Positions 35,124 to 48,083 of a stretch of 64,000 nucleotides of DNA are shown here, in pieces. The DNA is from Grammothele lineata. Taxonomy: Eukaryota > Basidiomycota > Agaricomycetes > Polyporales > Polyporaceae. The stretch lies in assembly GCA_002150815.3 (NCBI GenBank), contig NDFF03000399.1, forward strand, positions 65,568-129,567. The letters are read 5' to 3'. Position 1 is the stretch's first letter. Every line of letters starts with the position of its first letter. The translations under genes were made by a program, and so were the position numbers. Under the pieces are notes generated by a model. That model did not search any database. It had not been told where the DNA came from and saw nothing but the letters and a program-made list of their open reading frames with translations.

Positions 35124-37679
35124 CTACCCGGCTGCACGACAGTCTCGCGGCTCCAACACGACCGGCAATGGCATACGTACCGAAACGAAAAAGTCCTTGT
35201 ACGCCTTCTCGTACTTCCCCAGGTCGAACTTCCCTTTCCCGGGAACAAAGATGCGGAAACGCTGCATTAGCGCGACGACAACCATCCGCATCTGCTGCAG
35301 TGCAAGCCCCTTGCCCACGCAGTTCATGGGCCCGTACGAGAACGGGATGAACGCTTGGTCGTTGTGCACGAAGCCCTCCGGCGCGTCTTGTTCCTGGCTC
35401 TGGGAGGACGCGAGGAGCCAGCGCTCGGGCCAGAATCCTTCGGGGTGCGGAAAGAAGTTGCGCGGGTCGCGATGGATCGAGTATGCGTGTACCCAGAGAG
35501 ACGTCCCTGGGGGTATGTAGCTGCGCGAAAGGGTGCGCGGTCAAGTTGCGATCTGGGCGTGCGTGGAAGTAGCGGATGCTGAACGTACAGGGACCCGACC
35601 GTCGTCCCGTGCCCCTCATGCGGTTCTTGGCGTTGCGTGCAGCCGGGGATGGGCGGGAATATGCGCATCGTCTCGTTGCTGTAAGATACGACAGTCAGCC
35701 TCCTATATCCCTCACGCAGCACAGAGCACGCGATACTCACATCACAGCGTTCAAGAACAGCCCCTGCTCTCCGCTCCCCAAAGAGAGCGGGTCCACGCCT
35801 AGAGGATAGAGCATGTCGATCTCTTCCTCCAGGCGCGCGTACACGTCAGGGTGCGCGAGGAGGCACGCGAAGAGACTTGTCAGCGCGGCCGCGGTAGTAT
35901 CCGAACCGGCGACGATCGCGAGGACGCCATCGTCGACGAGGTGATCGAGCGGTGGTGGCCCACGCGAGGGGTCGTCTTCGCTGTTCTGTCCGGATATAAA
36001 ACTACGCGTTAGCGAGAAGAGGTCTAAAACTGAAGGAAGCAGAAGAGGAACGCACAAGGTAGTGAAAGAGGTCGCGCGTCTCGGAACCGCGTTGCATGCG
36101 GAGGCGCGCGAGCGCGCGACACGTGTCGAGGTGCTCTTTGAGCGGCGCGAGCATTGCGGGTATGTGGCTCAGCATAAGCGCAAACCAGGGTACGTGTCCG
36201 AGGAACGTGGAGATCCTGTACGCGCCATCGCGATGAGCATGATGGACTAGTGTGAAGCGGTTCGGACCGAGGTGGAGACGTACCGCATGTTGTCCTCCAT
36301 CGTGGACCAGAAGTTATCCTTCTCGCCGTTCATGAGCTCCGACCCTCCGCCAAACCTATACGCGCGCAGCGATCAATTGGAGCCAGAGAAATAAGGTGCG
36401 CCGGAGATGACATACGCCATATCAGACATGAAATCGTATCTATTGGATCACGATAGTTATCAGCTTCGCGCACTGTATCACGAACAGAAAGATACGTACG
36501 AGAAATAGTTCATCCACTGGTCGAGATGAACAACTCCCTCCTGCTCCGCGAGCTGGTCGCGCATCTGGCCAACTCGACGCGCGATCAGGCCCCGGTATTC
36601 CTTGAGCGCACCGGGGCTGAATCCACGTAACCATGGGCGACGACGACGAGCATGCTCATCCGCGTCCTGAATGGCGACCATGGTCAACGGCTTCGCCTGC
36701 AGCAGGCGCCCGAAGAAATCTGAATGTCGGACCGAGACGCGATCAGCAGGAGGTTCCATCACGGACGAACGGAGACCAATAAGACTTACGCGGACCCTTT
36801 TGGAGGCCACCTTGTCCGAGGAGAGCGGGGATTGCGGACACATCGCGCACGGAAAGCTCGTTTGGTCCTGCATGCGATGCTATGTGAGCGTGATGCTGTC
36901 CGAATACTGTACTATTTCACTCAATTCGAATTGTCACGGTCACCGGCCCCTCAGATGAACGAAATTTCGGTGCTCGTCACAGGTCACCTCCACGATCGTC
37001 GAATTTCGCCCACGAGCGCTTGAGGGTGTCGGGGCGCGGCGCGCTGACGCGCGCCCGAAACCGCCCCCAATCTGTCGAAATCCCGCCCCATGTCACGGCT
37101 CACTGAGGCAGTTGTCGAAAGTCGAAACCGAAGTTTCCGTGTCACATGTCACAGGACCTGTCGAATTGAGTGAAATAGTACAGTATGGAGAATATAATGC
37201 GGGCGCACCGATGCGGACGACATCGCCATACTGTTCGTGCCAGGACTTGATATACACGTGCTGGTCGCCAGATAGGGTCTTGAACGCAATCCATAGCTTC
37301 GTTATCTTGGCTCCGAAGGGACCTGGATATGGTGCAAGGGGATGGAACAGCGAGACGCGATAGACGATGATAGAGGCAATGAGGGATGACAGGTACACGG
37401 CAGGCATGAGGAAGAGAACCTCTTTAACACGCCACGTCACGCTCTCACGCGTCAACATGAAGAACAAGAGCGCCGATGGCAGGAGACAGACGAGTGAAAA
37501 GTTGAATGCCGTCGAGTAGGACTCGTAGCGGCGAAAGATCTGATGTACTGTCTACCGCGTAGCGTCAGCGGGTATACTCGATACCGTAAGCTAACACTCA
37601 CCAACGCTAGTAGCACAGACAGGGAGACCATCTCCTGAGTGGCAGTCCATGATTCTGGGGAGGGTGTCATCTCTATCAT
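35124..37679 (-). CDS. Cytochrome P450-3 (10 exons, MITE in intron 2)
   Basis: Complete P450 of 568 residues. Exons: 37679-37602, 37551-37209, 36867-36790, 36719-36500, 36439-36416, 36355-36284, 36215-36056, 35985-35741, 35678-35589, 35520-35124. Hinge PYPGPFGAKI; C-helix RRRRPWLRGF; I-helix AGSDTTAAAL; ExxR ETMR; PERW; heme loop FSYGPMNCVG. Exon lengths equal those of P450-1 from exon 2 to exon 9. Intron 2 is 341 nt against 56-65 nt in P450-1 and -2, explained by a 283-bp element inside it; the splice sites are intact. A second in-frame ATG at 37670 is possible. Substrate unknown. Confidence 0.92.
36904..37186. mobile_element. MITE-like element in intron 2 of P450-3
   Basis: A 283-bp insert with 26-bp perfect inverted ends (left 36904-36929, right 37161-37186; starts ATACTGTACTATTTCACTCA). 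No coding capacity. The inner sequence holds repeated GTCAC and GTCGAAA words and a GC-rich palindromic centre near 37035-37060. If the true ends are CTGTACT, the flanking TA on both sides would be a TA target duplication, as in Tc1/mariner-derived MITEs. Removing it restores an intron of about 58 nt, like the paralogues. Confidence 0.8.
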
Positions 37680-39663
37680 CAGTACAGAGAAAGCGGGGGG
37701 CGTAGAATGCTAACCCTCACCAGCTGCACCAGACTTATAAGCCGGGTCGTCAGCGAGACGAGTCTTCGCCTCAGAGGGATCCCATCCTGCAGATATTCTA
37801 TGCTGTATGTAGTCTTCTAGCCCACCGCGAAAAAGCCGCTCTGATCGGCATTGGAGTGTTAGTCTCGGTCCGTAGGAGTGAAACTAGATGTAGAGCAACA
37901 CTAGACACTCACTAGCCCCCCAGAGCTGTTTCTCACACAGGAAATGAGCGTCGGCAATACGAGTGAGTGAGTGCCAGACTCGGATAAGGGCGAGAACTAG
38001 TGTTCCTAAGTAAGTCGTCGCGTTGAGAAGAGGTTGATGGAAAGCCTGCGTGGCCGTAACGATTGCTTATCGGCAACTTCCGGAAAGGATGTAATCGGAG
38101 TTCTAATAAAAGTGACGACCGTCCGGGTAGCAACGGCCACCGCTCGGGCCGGCCTTGTCTCCTCAAGACTTAGAGTCCTCTTGCGGCGCGCACCTCTCGT
38201 TCTACGCCCTTCTCTCTGATCTCATAACTCACCCCTCTCCCCGATCTTTTCGCCCCCCAGCTTGCTCCTCCAAGACTCGAGCGACAAATTTCACACCTCC
38301 AGCGCTGCTCGCATCCGAGGCGAAAGACAACGATCGCACTGTCTCTTTGGCATCGGCGCAACTTCCGTGAGAGGCGTTCTTCGTAGGTTCGACTTCGCTC
38401 ATACGAAGTCCATGCCTCATGAAGCAACCGTGGTGTGGATCCACTAGCTCAGTGCGACCTGACGGGAGCACGAAGTCCAGGAACGTAGGAAATGGGTTCT
38501 GGTGAGTCCTGCGGCAGACGATATCCTTTCTTCCAATTCCTCGACCTGTCGCCCACGTCCCTATCCCTCGCTCCACATTTCTGCCTTGTGACTCGTTTCC
38601 TACATGTCCATATATGGGACGTTTTTTGTATCCTTCGGGCCAGCTGCAATACGCTTTTGTATCCGCGTCGACTTTGCTTGCCAAGAGCAGATTACCTCGC
38701 ATTGCTTGTTTGAGACAGGTCGCACGCTCGTCGGGCGCCCTTCCAGTGCGTGGAACCTCCAGCGAAATGAGTTCGTATGCTCGTTCGTTGCGATAGGCAC
38801 GTCTTAAGCTGTAAGACGTATATGCGGGATCTCTTCCTGGCTGCATCCCTTACAACGCAAGTCAGTCGGTCTTATTCTGCTTGCGGTACGGTTTTCGTCT
38901 CCGCGGCCGGCGGCAGGTCCATGAGTGAGCCACCCGTTACTAATGATCGCATCTCTTACTCTAGACGACCCAATCATATTGGCGTAGGGCCGCATCTTCA
39001 AGCTCAGCTCGGTAGCTAGCTCGAGCTTCCGCTGCATGCGGCCCCGCACAACTGTCTGCAAGAGTGCGATATGATGCAGAACAATCCTGTTAGATGCGCC
39101 GCGCGAACATTGGCCGGTGCTGCTCTATGGAACCCCCATGCAGACTTATCACTTTCGACGGTGCGGTTGGTGGTTGGCACGATTCGCCAGAGTCGGGCGC
39201 CACTGGTTAAGGATGCTCAAAACAGCTTATATGTCGCGCACAACTCAAGTTCGGCCCTGGGCGATACGGTCGTGGCGGAAAGCTCGGCGGGAGGGCAAGC
39301 TTCATCGGGAACATCAATCTGAAACTCCGCAGCGAAGTCCTCTTCGGCGAGCCGCTTACCAAAACGACAGCTCAACGTTCAGCGGCTAAGCATTGGCTCG
39401 ACTTGGCGTGCATCGTCATCCGGTCCGTACTCAGGACTTTCGTTGCAATCATGACTGTCGTATACACTGAGCAACTTGAGGTCAGTATCGGGTATACTGT
39501 GAGCACATTCCAACTCGACCAAGTCAACTTTGCCAGCGCGTCACGGCATTGCCCCCGGCTAACGCTACCAAGTGTGTCATCGGACTACTTACGCCGCTCG
39601 TCACCACAGGGCTCCTCATATACCCGTCGCACTTTTATCATGTCCTGACCTACATCCACCACC
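37680..39663. other. Divergent intergenic region
   Basis: About 2 kb between the starts of P450-3 (-) and P450-4 (+). The longest unexplained frame is 205 codons on the minus strand (38846-38229, ATG start), hydrophilic with no motif and overlapped by several other frames. I do not call it a gene. A CATATAC at 39617-39623 may serve P450-4. Confidence 0.4.
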
Positions 39664-41880
39664 ATGGAGCTCTTCTTACACGCCGTTGTCTTGTCAATAC
39701 TCAGTGCTTTTGTGCTTTCTCTTCCACCTCTCCTGCCTTTCGTAGTGCTGACGACGATGCCAGGTTGCTCATTATGTGTTCAAGAAATACGAAACATACT
39801 CTGTCGTTAACCAGACAGCTCTCCTTTTCGCTCCTCCGGTCCTGATAGCTATATTCGAATCCTCTAGCTTGGCCGTGAAAACGACGCTCATTACACTCCC
39901 CGTATACATCGCGAGCTTACTTACGTTTACGGTCCTCTACCGCCTATCTCCCGCCCACCCGCTTGCCAAATACCCGGGTGACATCTTATACAAGATATCC
40001 AAGCTGAGATACGCCATAATGAGCCTGTCTGGACGACAACACGAGTACATCAACGCCCTGCATCAACAACATGGCGATATCGTTCGCATCGGTCAGTGTC
40101 TTTCAACGTGCCCCTGCTAAGTTCTCGCGCTGACTGCAATCACGACCCTGCAGGACCAAATGAGCTTTCTATCCGGGATGCATCTGCGATACAGACACTC
40201 CTGGGCGCATCAGGTGTCCCGAAAGGACCACGTAAGCCTCCTCCCTCTCTCAAGGACATTGCGAACTCACGGTTATCGTGCGATCGCAGACCTATGGGCG
40301 CGCATGCTTGATCACAAGGCGCTCATGATGATCGCGCTTCAAGACACTAACTTACATCTTCAGCGACGCCGCCCATGGCTCCGCGCCTTTACCCCCGGTG
40401 CGCTGAAGGGCTACGAGGAATTGCTATCAAGGCGTATCCGCCAGCTCGTGGGCGAACTGGAGAAGCGAAGAGGCAGCGTCGACCTCAACGAATGGTTCAA
40501 ATGTTTCTCGTATGTCACGATCCTGTTTCCCTTTCAGACGCTCTGACGTGGATGCGCGTTAGGTATGATGTCATGTCCGACATGGTGTGAGTAGCTTTGA
40601 GAGCTTCCGTCGCAGCCAGCTATCTGACTCGGAACTTTATGCAGATTCGGTGGTGGCTCCGATCTTCTCGGAGGCAAGGACCGGAGCTTCTTTTGGCGCA
40701 CACAGGAGGCCGCGAACGCGTATGTGGAGTCTCATCCGGCTCGCTCTTTGTGCCGTGTATTCTAACACGAGTGTCACGGACGCAGCCCAGGTACCTTCTT
40801 CAGTCATCTCCCGTGGCTCGGCGCGTACCTTCGTCCGCTCCCGCCGTTCAGCGGGCCGATCTCCGAACATCTCGCTGCTTGCCGCCAGCGCACGCGCGAA
40901 CGCATGGCACGCGGCTCGGAAACGCGCGACTTGTTCTACTACCTCGTGCGTATTATATTCGTATACCATCCTCATGTATACCCAAGGCTTATGCACCATA
41001 CGTGAAGAACAACGAGGACACTGACGCCCCTCCACCCTCGATCGAGCAACTCGCGGACGATGGCATCCTTGCCATGGGCGCTGGTTCGGATACCACCGCG
41101 TCCGCGCTCACCAGCATCTTCTTCTGTCTGCTCGCGCACCCTTCGGCTCTCGCCAATCTCCAGAAAGAGGTCGACGAGTACTTTCCTACGGGCGAGGACT
41201 GCCTCTCCGAAACCGCGATGGAGAAACACAGAGGAATGGTGTGGCTGAATGCCATCGTGTCAGTGACAGTTGATGTCGAGTTCCACGACTAACGACGCTG
41301 ACTCATTGCGCTCCCCAGAAACGAAACCCTTCGGCTCTTCCCGCCCGTCCCCGGAGGCACTCAACGCCAGGTACCCGCCGACGGCCCGGGCGTGACAGTT
41401 GGCTCTACGTGCGCTTGGATACGCTTTCGTCTGGCCTGAGGCTTCGACACTGACTTTCTGCGCGCATCTCACAGGTACATTCCTCCGGGCACGTCGTTTT
41501 GGGTGCACCCATGGTCCATCCATCGCGATGCGCGCAACTTCTCTCCGCACTCGCGCTCGTTTTGGCCAGAACGCTGGCTCCTCGCTGCGTCTGACTCTTC
41601 CGCCACGCGCTCTGTCGCGTTTCCATCAGGGGTGCCGTTCGTGCACAACGACAGCGCATTCATCCCATTCTTATACGGGCCGATGAACTGTGTCGGAAAA
41701 GGCCTCGCGCTGCTCGAACTCCGTGCAGTCGTCTGCGCTCTCGTTCGGCGGTTCCGTTTCGAAGGCTGGGCGGGTGGAGAGGGCGACGCGGCGGTTCGCG
41801 CGTACGGGCGGGAATTCAAAGACTACTTCGTCACAGAGCGCGCGGCAGTAGATGTTACGCTTGCAGTGCGCGATATATGA
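39664..41880 (+). CDS. Cytochrome P450-4 (10 exons)
   Basis: Complete P450 of 559 residues, sister of P450-5 with identical exon lengths throughout. Exons: 39664-39711, 39764-40091, 40154-40231, 40290-40509, 40563-40586, 40645-40719, 40786-40945, 41008-41258, 41319-41408, 41475-41880. N-terminal anchor, hinge KYPGDILYKI (P-G-D instead of P-G-P), C-helix QRRRPWLRAF, I-helix GAGSDTTASAL, ExxR ETLR, PERW, heme loop LYGPMNCVGK. Intron 1 has a weak GTGCTT donor, chosen because it gives the same 48-nt first exon as P450-5. Convergent with 7TM locus 11 (128 bp apart). Confidence 0.9.
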
Positions 41881-42008
41881 GGACGTGTTATGTATTGCGT
41901 ATAGATAGCCAAGAAAACACTGTAGTTTGTTCTTCCTCAGTACTCCTGCCGTTCGTAACCCCTTTGTCTCGCATTGTCATGCAACTCTTCTGAGCTTACT
42001 TGCGTCAT

Positions 42009-43869
42009 CTATTGGCTGATAACTGTGGCAGCATCACTTTCTTCCTCCTCAGCCCGCCTTCCCATGTCGTTCTGATCATCGCAAACACCCGATGGCTTAG
42101 GTGGAGTCTGTGGGGCAGCTCTACATTCCGGCTGACCAGTTTCTTCATCGTCAACTGTACGGGTGAGCCTTTTTAGAATGCTAGGGGCATGAACACGCTC
42201 CGCGGGCGAGCCCTTCGCAGCGGAAGAGCAAAAACAAGTAGGAGGGAATTGTTGCATGATTAGGCTCCGTGAAAGATCTTCTGTTGGAGAAGTGCTCCGT
42301 GCCACGAGAATAACGACGAGCGGGGGGTAAATAGCCTGTGGAAGTTGTGATAAGCCAGGTTTCATATGTCAAGTTGAAGTAAGAGGCGACCACGAACGAT
42401 GAGGGGAACAAGACACGATTGAATGAAGACTGATCCTGCAATGGTCGATCTATCTCCACTTCCAGCACATAGGTATGCTAAGACGGCCACCTATCAGATG
42501 AATTAGTCTGCAATCTGTGCATCTGTGCGCAACTAAGCTAGTAAATACCCATAGAATGCAATACATAGCTCCGGACTCTGCTAGAATCACTAGCGCTGTC
42601 GATGCTCTGGATCTAGGAATAGCAGCGTCTTTCAGACTCCGAGTGGCACACCGGTGCATCCTAAATTGTGATGTACAATCAATATAGTGTGTTTGGCGAT
42701 AATGGCATACGCACCACGTCTTGTGCGCAAGAAGAATGGTAGCGACAGAATTTGTGATTAAGGAGAGTGCAGCAGCCGCGATTCCCCATCCAGACGAAGT
42801 GAACAGTTGTCCGCTTGATGTGATGTACGATTGCTCTGCTACGCCTATGCCAATCCCGAAATCTCGTTGCGAGCCATATGAAGTGGCTGTTAGCGTGGAT
42901 ACACTGTCGGTTATTGAGGGCGTAGAGACCTGTGCAAGATCAACTATGCCGGCAACTAAGACTTTGTAATCAGCGACAGTATAGTCATTAACAATGTATT
43001 AGTCTCACCAAAAGTCGAGAGGAGAAGTAATGCTCCCAAGTACATGATACGCTTCACGCGTGCATATATCATCAGTACTCTCCACCATACAATAGCGTCG
43101 CCGATAGTGATCTTTTCTACTCGTTTAGCAGCGTTCATGAGGGGGAGAGCAACTATGCAGCAACTAACATTTATGACTAACGCTGCCGTCTCCAAATACA
43201 GGGGAAGAATTTTGAAACCTATGAACTGCGGTTCGAAGAGGCCCGAGCCATCTGCGACCGATTGCGGAGTTTCTTGAACACAACGCACGATATCCCCTTG
43301 AAACCAGTTCTGGCATGCCGCTTGAGACACAGGTGGGGATCCCGGGGCACCCAGGTATAAAGGGAGAAATACGGCACAGCTGGACCACTGATGAAATTGT
43401 TGTCCGAGTTGATGGGCTGTGCGCACGTCATCTAGAGCGGAAACCAGAGTGGATGCCCAGAACGTGCATGTGCTACACAGCATCACGAACAAGGCTAGAA
43501 AGAGGAGCAAGTGTGCATTGCATTTGAGGCCCTTGCCACTGGTGAGGTATGTATATAAACCGCACATTGAGATAGAGTATACGTCGAAACTCACAAGAGA
43601 ATAAAGCATGCATGTACCAATAATGTTAAAACAATCCCTGTACTCAATACATTTCAGTGCCCGCCATGATTGATAAAAGACTTTCTATTACCTGCGAGAG
43701 CAGATGACAACACCACCATGGTAACTTGTGAATTCAAGGTAGACAGAAGATCGATGTTATCGGAGGAGAAGTTGAAGGTTGGCTGGATCAGTGCGTCGGT
43801 AACATTCTGGATACCCACGTTTGGGCATACTAGTGGTGGGATAGTGGCAGTGGACGTGTTGGACTCCAT
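42009..43869 (-). CDS. 7TM protein, locus 11 with enlarged extracellular loop
   Basis: The longest member, 490 residues. Exons: 43869-43692, 43637-43595, 43538-43169, 43111-43009, 42961-42715, 42660-42549, 42490-42398, 42335-42009. Signature GDAIVWWR (201-208); TM6 has L-A-E-S-G; last helix AIYPPLVVILVAR. The N-terminus carries several N-glycosylation sequons (NTS, NVT, NFS). Exon 3 is 370 nt against 208-244 elsewhere, adding a TM2-TM3 loop with a Cys pair (QAACQNWFQGDIVRC). Exon 5 is also long. Intron 3 uses GTTAGT. It lies alone between P450-4 and the 44-48 kb gene-poor stretch. Confidence 0.82.
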
Positions 43870-46644
43870 TGATACCTGCAAGGGAAGGGGGACAAGGTAG
43901 ATCTGCAGATAGTTTAAGTCTGCCTCTATATAGTGTCCTTCACTATGGCCGCTGGAGATAATACCGCGCACCCCTTGTGTCAGCAAAGTATATCAAGCCA
44001 TTTTAAGTGCATGTGGCCCCGTCAATGATTGCATGCAGCGCTGTGATCTCGTAGATGATTATCACTGCATCTCAACGACAGCTCCCGGCATGTGTTGTGC
44101 TCGGGAGCTCTGCTTCCGCGGCGTTCAACGATTGTGTGATTTGTTACAGCCTCCGATAATACTGTACCTCGTTAGATGCATAGAGTTCAGAGCCACGCAG
44201 CTCAACTCGACGTGAAGCCCTGTTATGCTAGTGTCAACTCGAAACTCTGACATCGGATCACATCTCCGGCACCACAGAAACGGAAGTACCTCCTCTTACG
44301 GAACGACTCAGAAAAATCAGTCTGTAGTTTCTTGTTTACTCACACGTAGTTTCAAGTGCTTCGTCAGAGTCTGATGAATATAGCGATGTGAAGAGCAGGG
44401 TCGTCAAGGGGGGCCTTTTCCATCGCGCGGGTGCTCACCGGAGCCGCCCTCGATGGACTTTCAAGGGGGAGATAATGAGCTAAAATAACTACTACATATT
44501 AAGACATACTCCGTCCTATAAGAGCCACCCGCGAGCTCGCATTCACAACCAGGGAGCGGGAAGAGGCGTTCCGTGCCGTGTGGGTAAAGAACAGCTTCCG
44601 AGCGCAATGCACAAGAACTGTGAGACATGATGGAATGATAGAAGGCCTATGACTTATGGTTTGACAGATGAGACTGAGTTCGAGTGGTAGAAGTGAGGAG
44701 GCGTGTCGCTCGCACAGCCGCAACTACACTTCCTCAAGCCAAGGCTCCGGCGGTGCACAGGTGATTCGACGAAGACGGATGCGAAGCCGCCAAGAGGGAC
44801 GCCAACGCGCACCGGGAAGCGTGCGGACACCGACTGGGACGCCAGCCAGGACATGTTATGGCGTTGTAGCGCAAGGAGGGACGCCGAGGGACACCATGCG
44901 ACGCGACGCGCGCGCTCCTAGCGGTTACTAGTCCATATTCAAGACTCAAACGATGCAAAGCTTACTCTCTCTACGCGTTCTCGAACGTGCTCTTTTATAC
45001 GAAGTGTTAGGTCTTTCGTAAAAGGAGAGAAAGCTGCGCCGTTTCTCGTGGCCCGGACGCTATGTGGCATTTTGTGGCGTTTATAAACGCGGACGGACGC
45101 CCAGCGGGCAGCCAGCGGGAAGCGGACGGACGTCGAGAGACGCCAAAGGATGACAGGGGACGCCATGGGGGATGCCACGCAGGACGTCAACGGACGCGTA
45201 CGGACGCGTTTTCGGACGCGCGAAGCGCAAAGCTGCAGTGCTCGTCCCTATATCAGAGTGCTTCTGAGCACAAAGTGTGTGGTTTGAGGAGAACTTCTGT
45301 ATATTAATCGTGTCAGCATCCTTCTCAGTATAACAAGACGCTAGGATAGCCCTACATAACGGGATGGCCAGAGATGGTTACCTACTAGTAGGGACTCGGA
45401 TCCGAAGGCCGCATGTGCCGAGGAGTCTCGTAGGGACATCCTACCCCTTGCAAACCGAGTTTATAGGTGATTTATCAGTGAATAGAGCCATTCTAGCACA
45501 CACTCCGTGAGCCTGCGCTTTAGAGACGCAGCGTAAAACTATGTATCTGGTCGAATGAGTGCGCACCCGAACATAGGCGCCCTCCCCGTTGGGCCAGCTG
45601 TAATAGGTATCGGCTTGACGCACGCGAGAAATGCGTATAAGAGGCCACGGAGAGGAATAATACGATGTAATGAAGGGATATATGAGGTCGGAAGATGTTG
45701 TTGAGGGGACACGTAGAGCAACCGATTTGAAACGCGTCACGGCTCGACGCGGAAGAGTATCGCTGAAACAACGCTGAAGAGACGCTGGCGTCCCGCGGCG
45801 TTCCTCCTAGCGGCTTTGTGTCTGCCCGCGTCGAATTCTTTTTGCACGGTCGAACAGTCTTCAAGAAATCGTCGAACGAGTTGGTGTTTAGCCTCGCCAA
45901 GCGTTGGCCTCAAATTACCGAGGTAAGCGGAGTTTGAAATTGACCGCCTACCGGCTTTTGCTGGGGCCGGTCCTGCCGGCGAGCCTTCTCGCTGCAGGCC
46001 CAGCCACTGCTTCCTCCGACTCCTTTCGCTGCTCTGCCTTCATCTCTGTCTCTCCATCTCTTGCCCTCGTTCTATGATGCTTCATTCCTCGGATGCAGGC
46101 CAACCCATCGTCCCTACGTTCCAGCAGTCATGGCCCCCGGTGGTCGGTTCATCATCCTCCCTATGGTCCGGGTTCGTTGTGGGTGAAGATCCTTGGAAGA
46201 TTCTTGGTAGGAGTAGAGCGAGGGGAGAACATCATGGATCGGGGAATTGGACGAGAGTCCGGGGCGTGGTAAGCCTAGCCGCAATGTATATGGATTTCTT
46301 TCCTCTCTACCCTGAAATTTTCGTTTTCCCCGCTCCTATGTCGTCGAGTTATCCGCGTTCGCTCTCATCTTTCAATGATATCGCTTTATGTTTCCTCATC
46401 TTGCTACTGTCCGCGCGCCAAGCTTCAAGCTCCAGTTGTCACGAAGTCTCACGCGTCTTCTCGCTGAGACTCAGCCTGCCGCGTGTCTCAATTCGATTCT
46501 AGAACGTGCAGCAGCGCGTTCTGCATCGGCTCTTCACATCAAGCCAACCCCAACGGTCAGCACACCTCTGGTTAACGCCAGCGTAAGCCTGTGCCGGATG
46601 AACCTCCACAAAATCCCTAGTCCCAACGAGCCCTGCGCAGCTGG
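43870..46644. other. Gene-poor region
   Basis: No supported gene over 2.7 kb. It contains the degenerate GGGACGCC-type repeat block described separately. The plus and minus frames within it translate into repetitive Arg/Gly/Thr/Pro/Asp peptides that reflect the repeat. Confidence 0.5.
44753..45230. repeat. Degenerate GGGACGCC-type repeat block with inverted copy
   Basis: Multiple imperfect copies of GGGACGCC, GGACGCC and ACGGACG words occur over about 480 bp. One larger unit, AAGCCGCCAAGAGGGACGCC at 44784-44803, recurs in inverted, diverged form at 45797-45816. The surrounding sequence also shows inverted similarity (both copies are preceded by a TCGACG-type word). It may be two ends or fragments of one dispersed element about 1.1 kb long, or an ancient inverted duplication. 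Confidence 0.5.
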
Positions 46645-47537
46645 TTGTCGGGTTTGCGTCAGTCTCGCGCGCTCTGGTTCCCTCGCTGGCGCACTCCTTT
46701 CATTTTCCCCTCGGCATACGCGCGCGACGTCCAACAGAACCACGGCACGGAGATCCCGAATACGTACGGCGGAGCCGACATGGCGGACATGCTCATCCAT
46801 TTCGCCGCGAGAGCGTTCTACCCAAACCGCGAGCGGCCGATGATGTACTTGCCCAAGTACATGCTAGGGCATCCGGTGACGCTTTCCTTCCAGGAGGTCC
46901 ACACGATCGTGTAGCGATGTGAGTCCGTTCAGCGTTCCCTTGAATTCTGTGCTAACATATCCCATCCAGGTTTCGAACTTGGGACGCCAAGGCTGAGGGT
47001 CACGACGGTTCTCGACCGCACGACCTCCAAGACACTCTTCCTTCGTGTCCGCCGACCTCTTTCTGCATTTCATACCAAGACTCACGAGAACGAAGAACAC
47101 CCCCGTGTACAAGATGTCATGCGTAGCTTCGCACGCGTTACGATCGGCCTTCCACCCACGCATTGACTACGAGCGAGTAACTCATCAGCTTTATCATTTA
47201 CAGGCACGGATCGACGCCGGACAGAAGCCGTTGCACACCGCTGAAGGCTCGAGCGACGGCACGACTGGCACGCTGAACTCCTGGGAGCTTTCCGCACGTT
47301 GCCGCTTCTGTTTCGTAAGTCCGTGTTTCGCTATTAGATATCTCATCATGTCTGACGGTTCCTGGATAATCTCATTCTTGTATCGTTAGCTCGTCCCCTT
47401 CGTCTCATGTCGCGCCATGTAGGCGTCGGATCTTACGCATTCTTCTCCAGGCACACTCAACAGCTGGCGCTTCTCAGGGAGCAGGAGCAGCAAGCGGAGG
47501 CCAAGCAGCTTCCCAGTAAGTTGATCTAGTCTTACAG
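46645..47537 (+). other. Coding-like stretch, unrecognised
   Basis: Frame 46645-46914 has non-random protein character (for example NTYGGADMADMLIHFAARAF followed by a Y-L-P-K-Y segment). Frame 47408-47530 contains an amphipathic Gln/Glu/Arg-rich segment (QQLALLREQEQQAEAKQL). Splice-like sites occur between them, but I cannot connect the pieces into one open model, and stop codons lie close by (46914). It may be a decayed gene or one with exons I have misjoined. No family recognised. Confidence 0.3.
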
Positions 47538-48083
47538 CTTCACGAAGAGCGCGGTTAAGCTGCTATCATAGGCGATGAATCACGCGCAGAAGGACCTAAG
47601 GTCTGGTGCGCCGCCAATCTCGTCCGCACACCCACCTCATGCAAGCGCCCATGTTCGTCATCCAATGTCAAAATGCACTGCCTTGACACCTCTACCCGGT
47701 CCATGGCCGGAACAGTCACTGCGACAACACAACCTAGAGCGCCGCTCACTTACTTGACTTATTGTCTTCCCAGTCGCCCAAGGGTAAAGACGATGTCCTT
47801 TCAGGCCCTTGAGAGTCGGTATGTCGCGTCTGCCAGTGATCCTGTGCCCTCCAAAGCTGAACTCCCTCACAGATTGCTCGTCTTCACGGGATAACGTGAA
47901 GCTGGGAGTCGCTTCATCAATGATTTGCGTATTCCTGTGTTGCAGCTACACAGCTATTGAGCATCTTAGTACGCTCACCGTTTGATGCCGTATTATCTAG
48001 GTGCGACTCCTCGCTGCTGCCACGCTTTACTTATTTTTGATTCGCTTGCCAGACCATCGGGCAACTCACGCCGCCATGCGCAG

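Noticed and set aside
38229..38846. 205-codon minus-strand frame between P450-3 and P450-4
   Set aside because: ATG start but hydrophilic low-motif protein, no splice structure, no paralogue, and several overlapping frames of similar length on the other strand.
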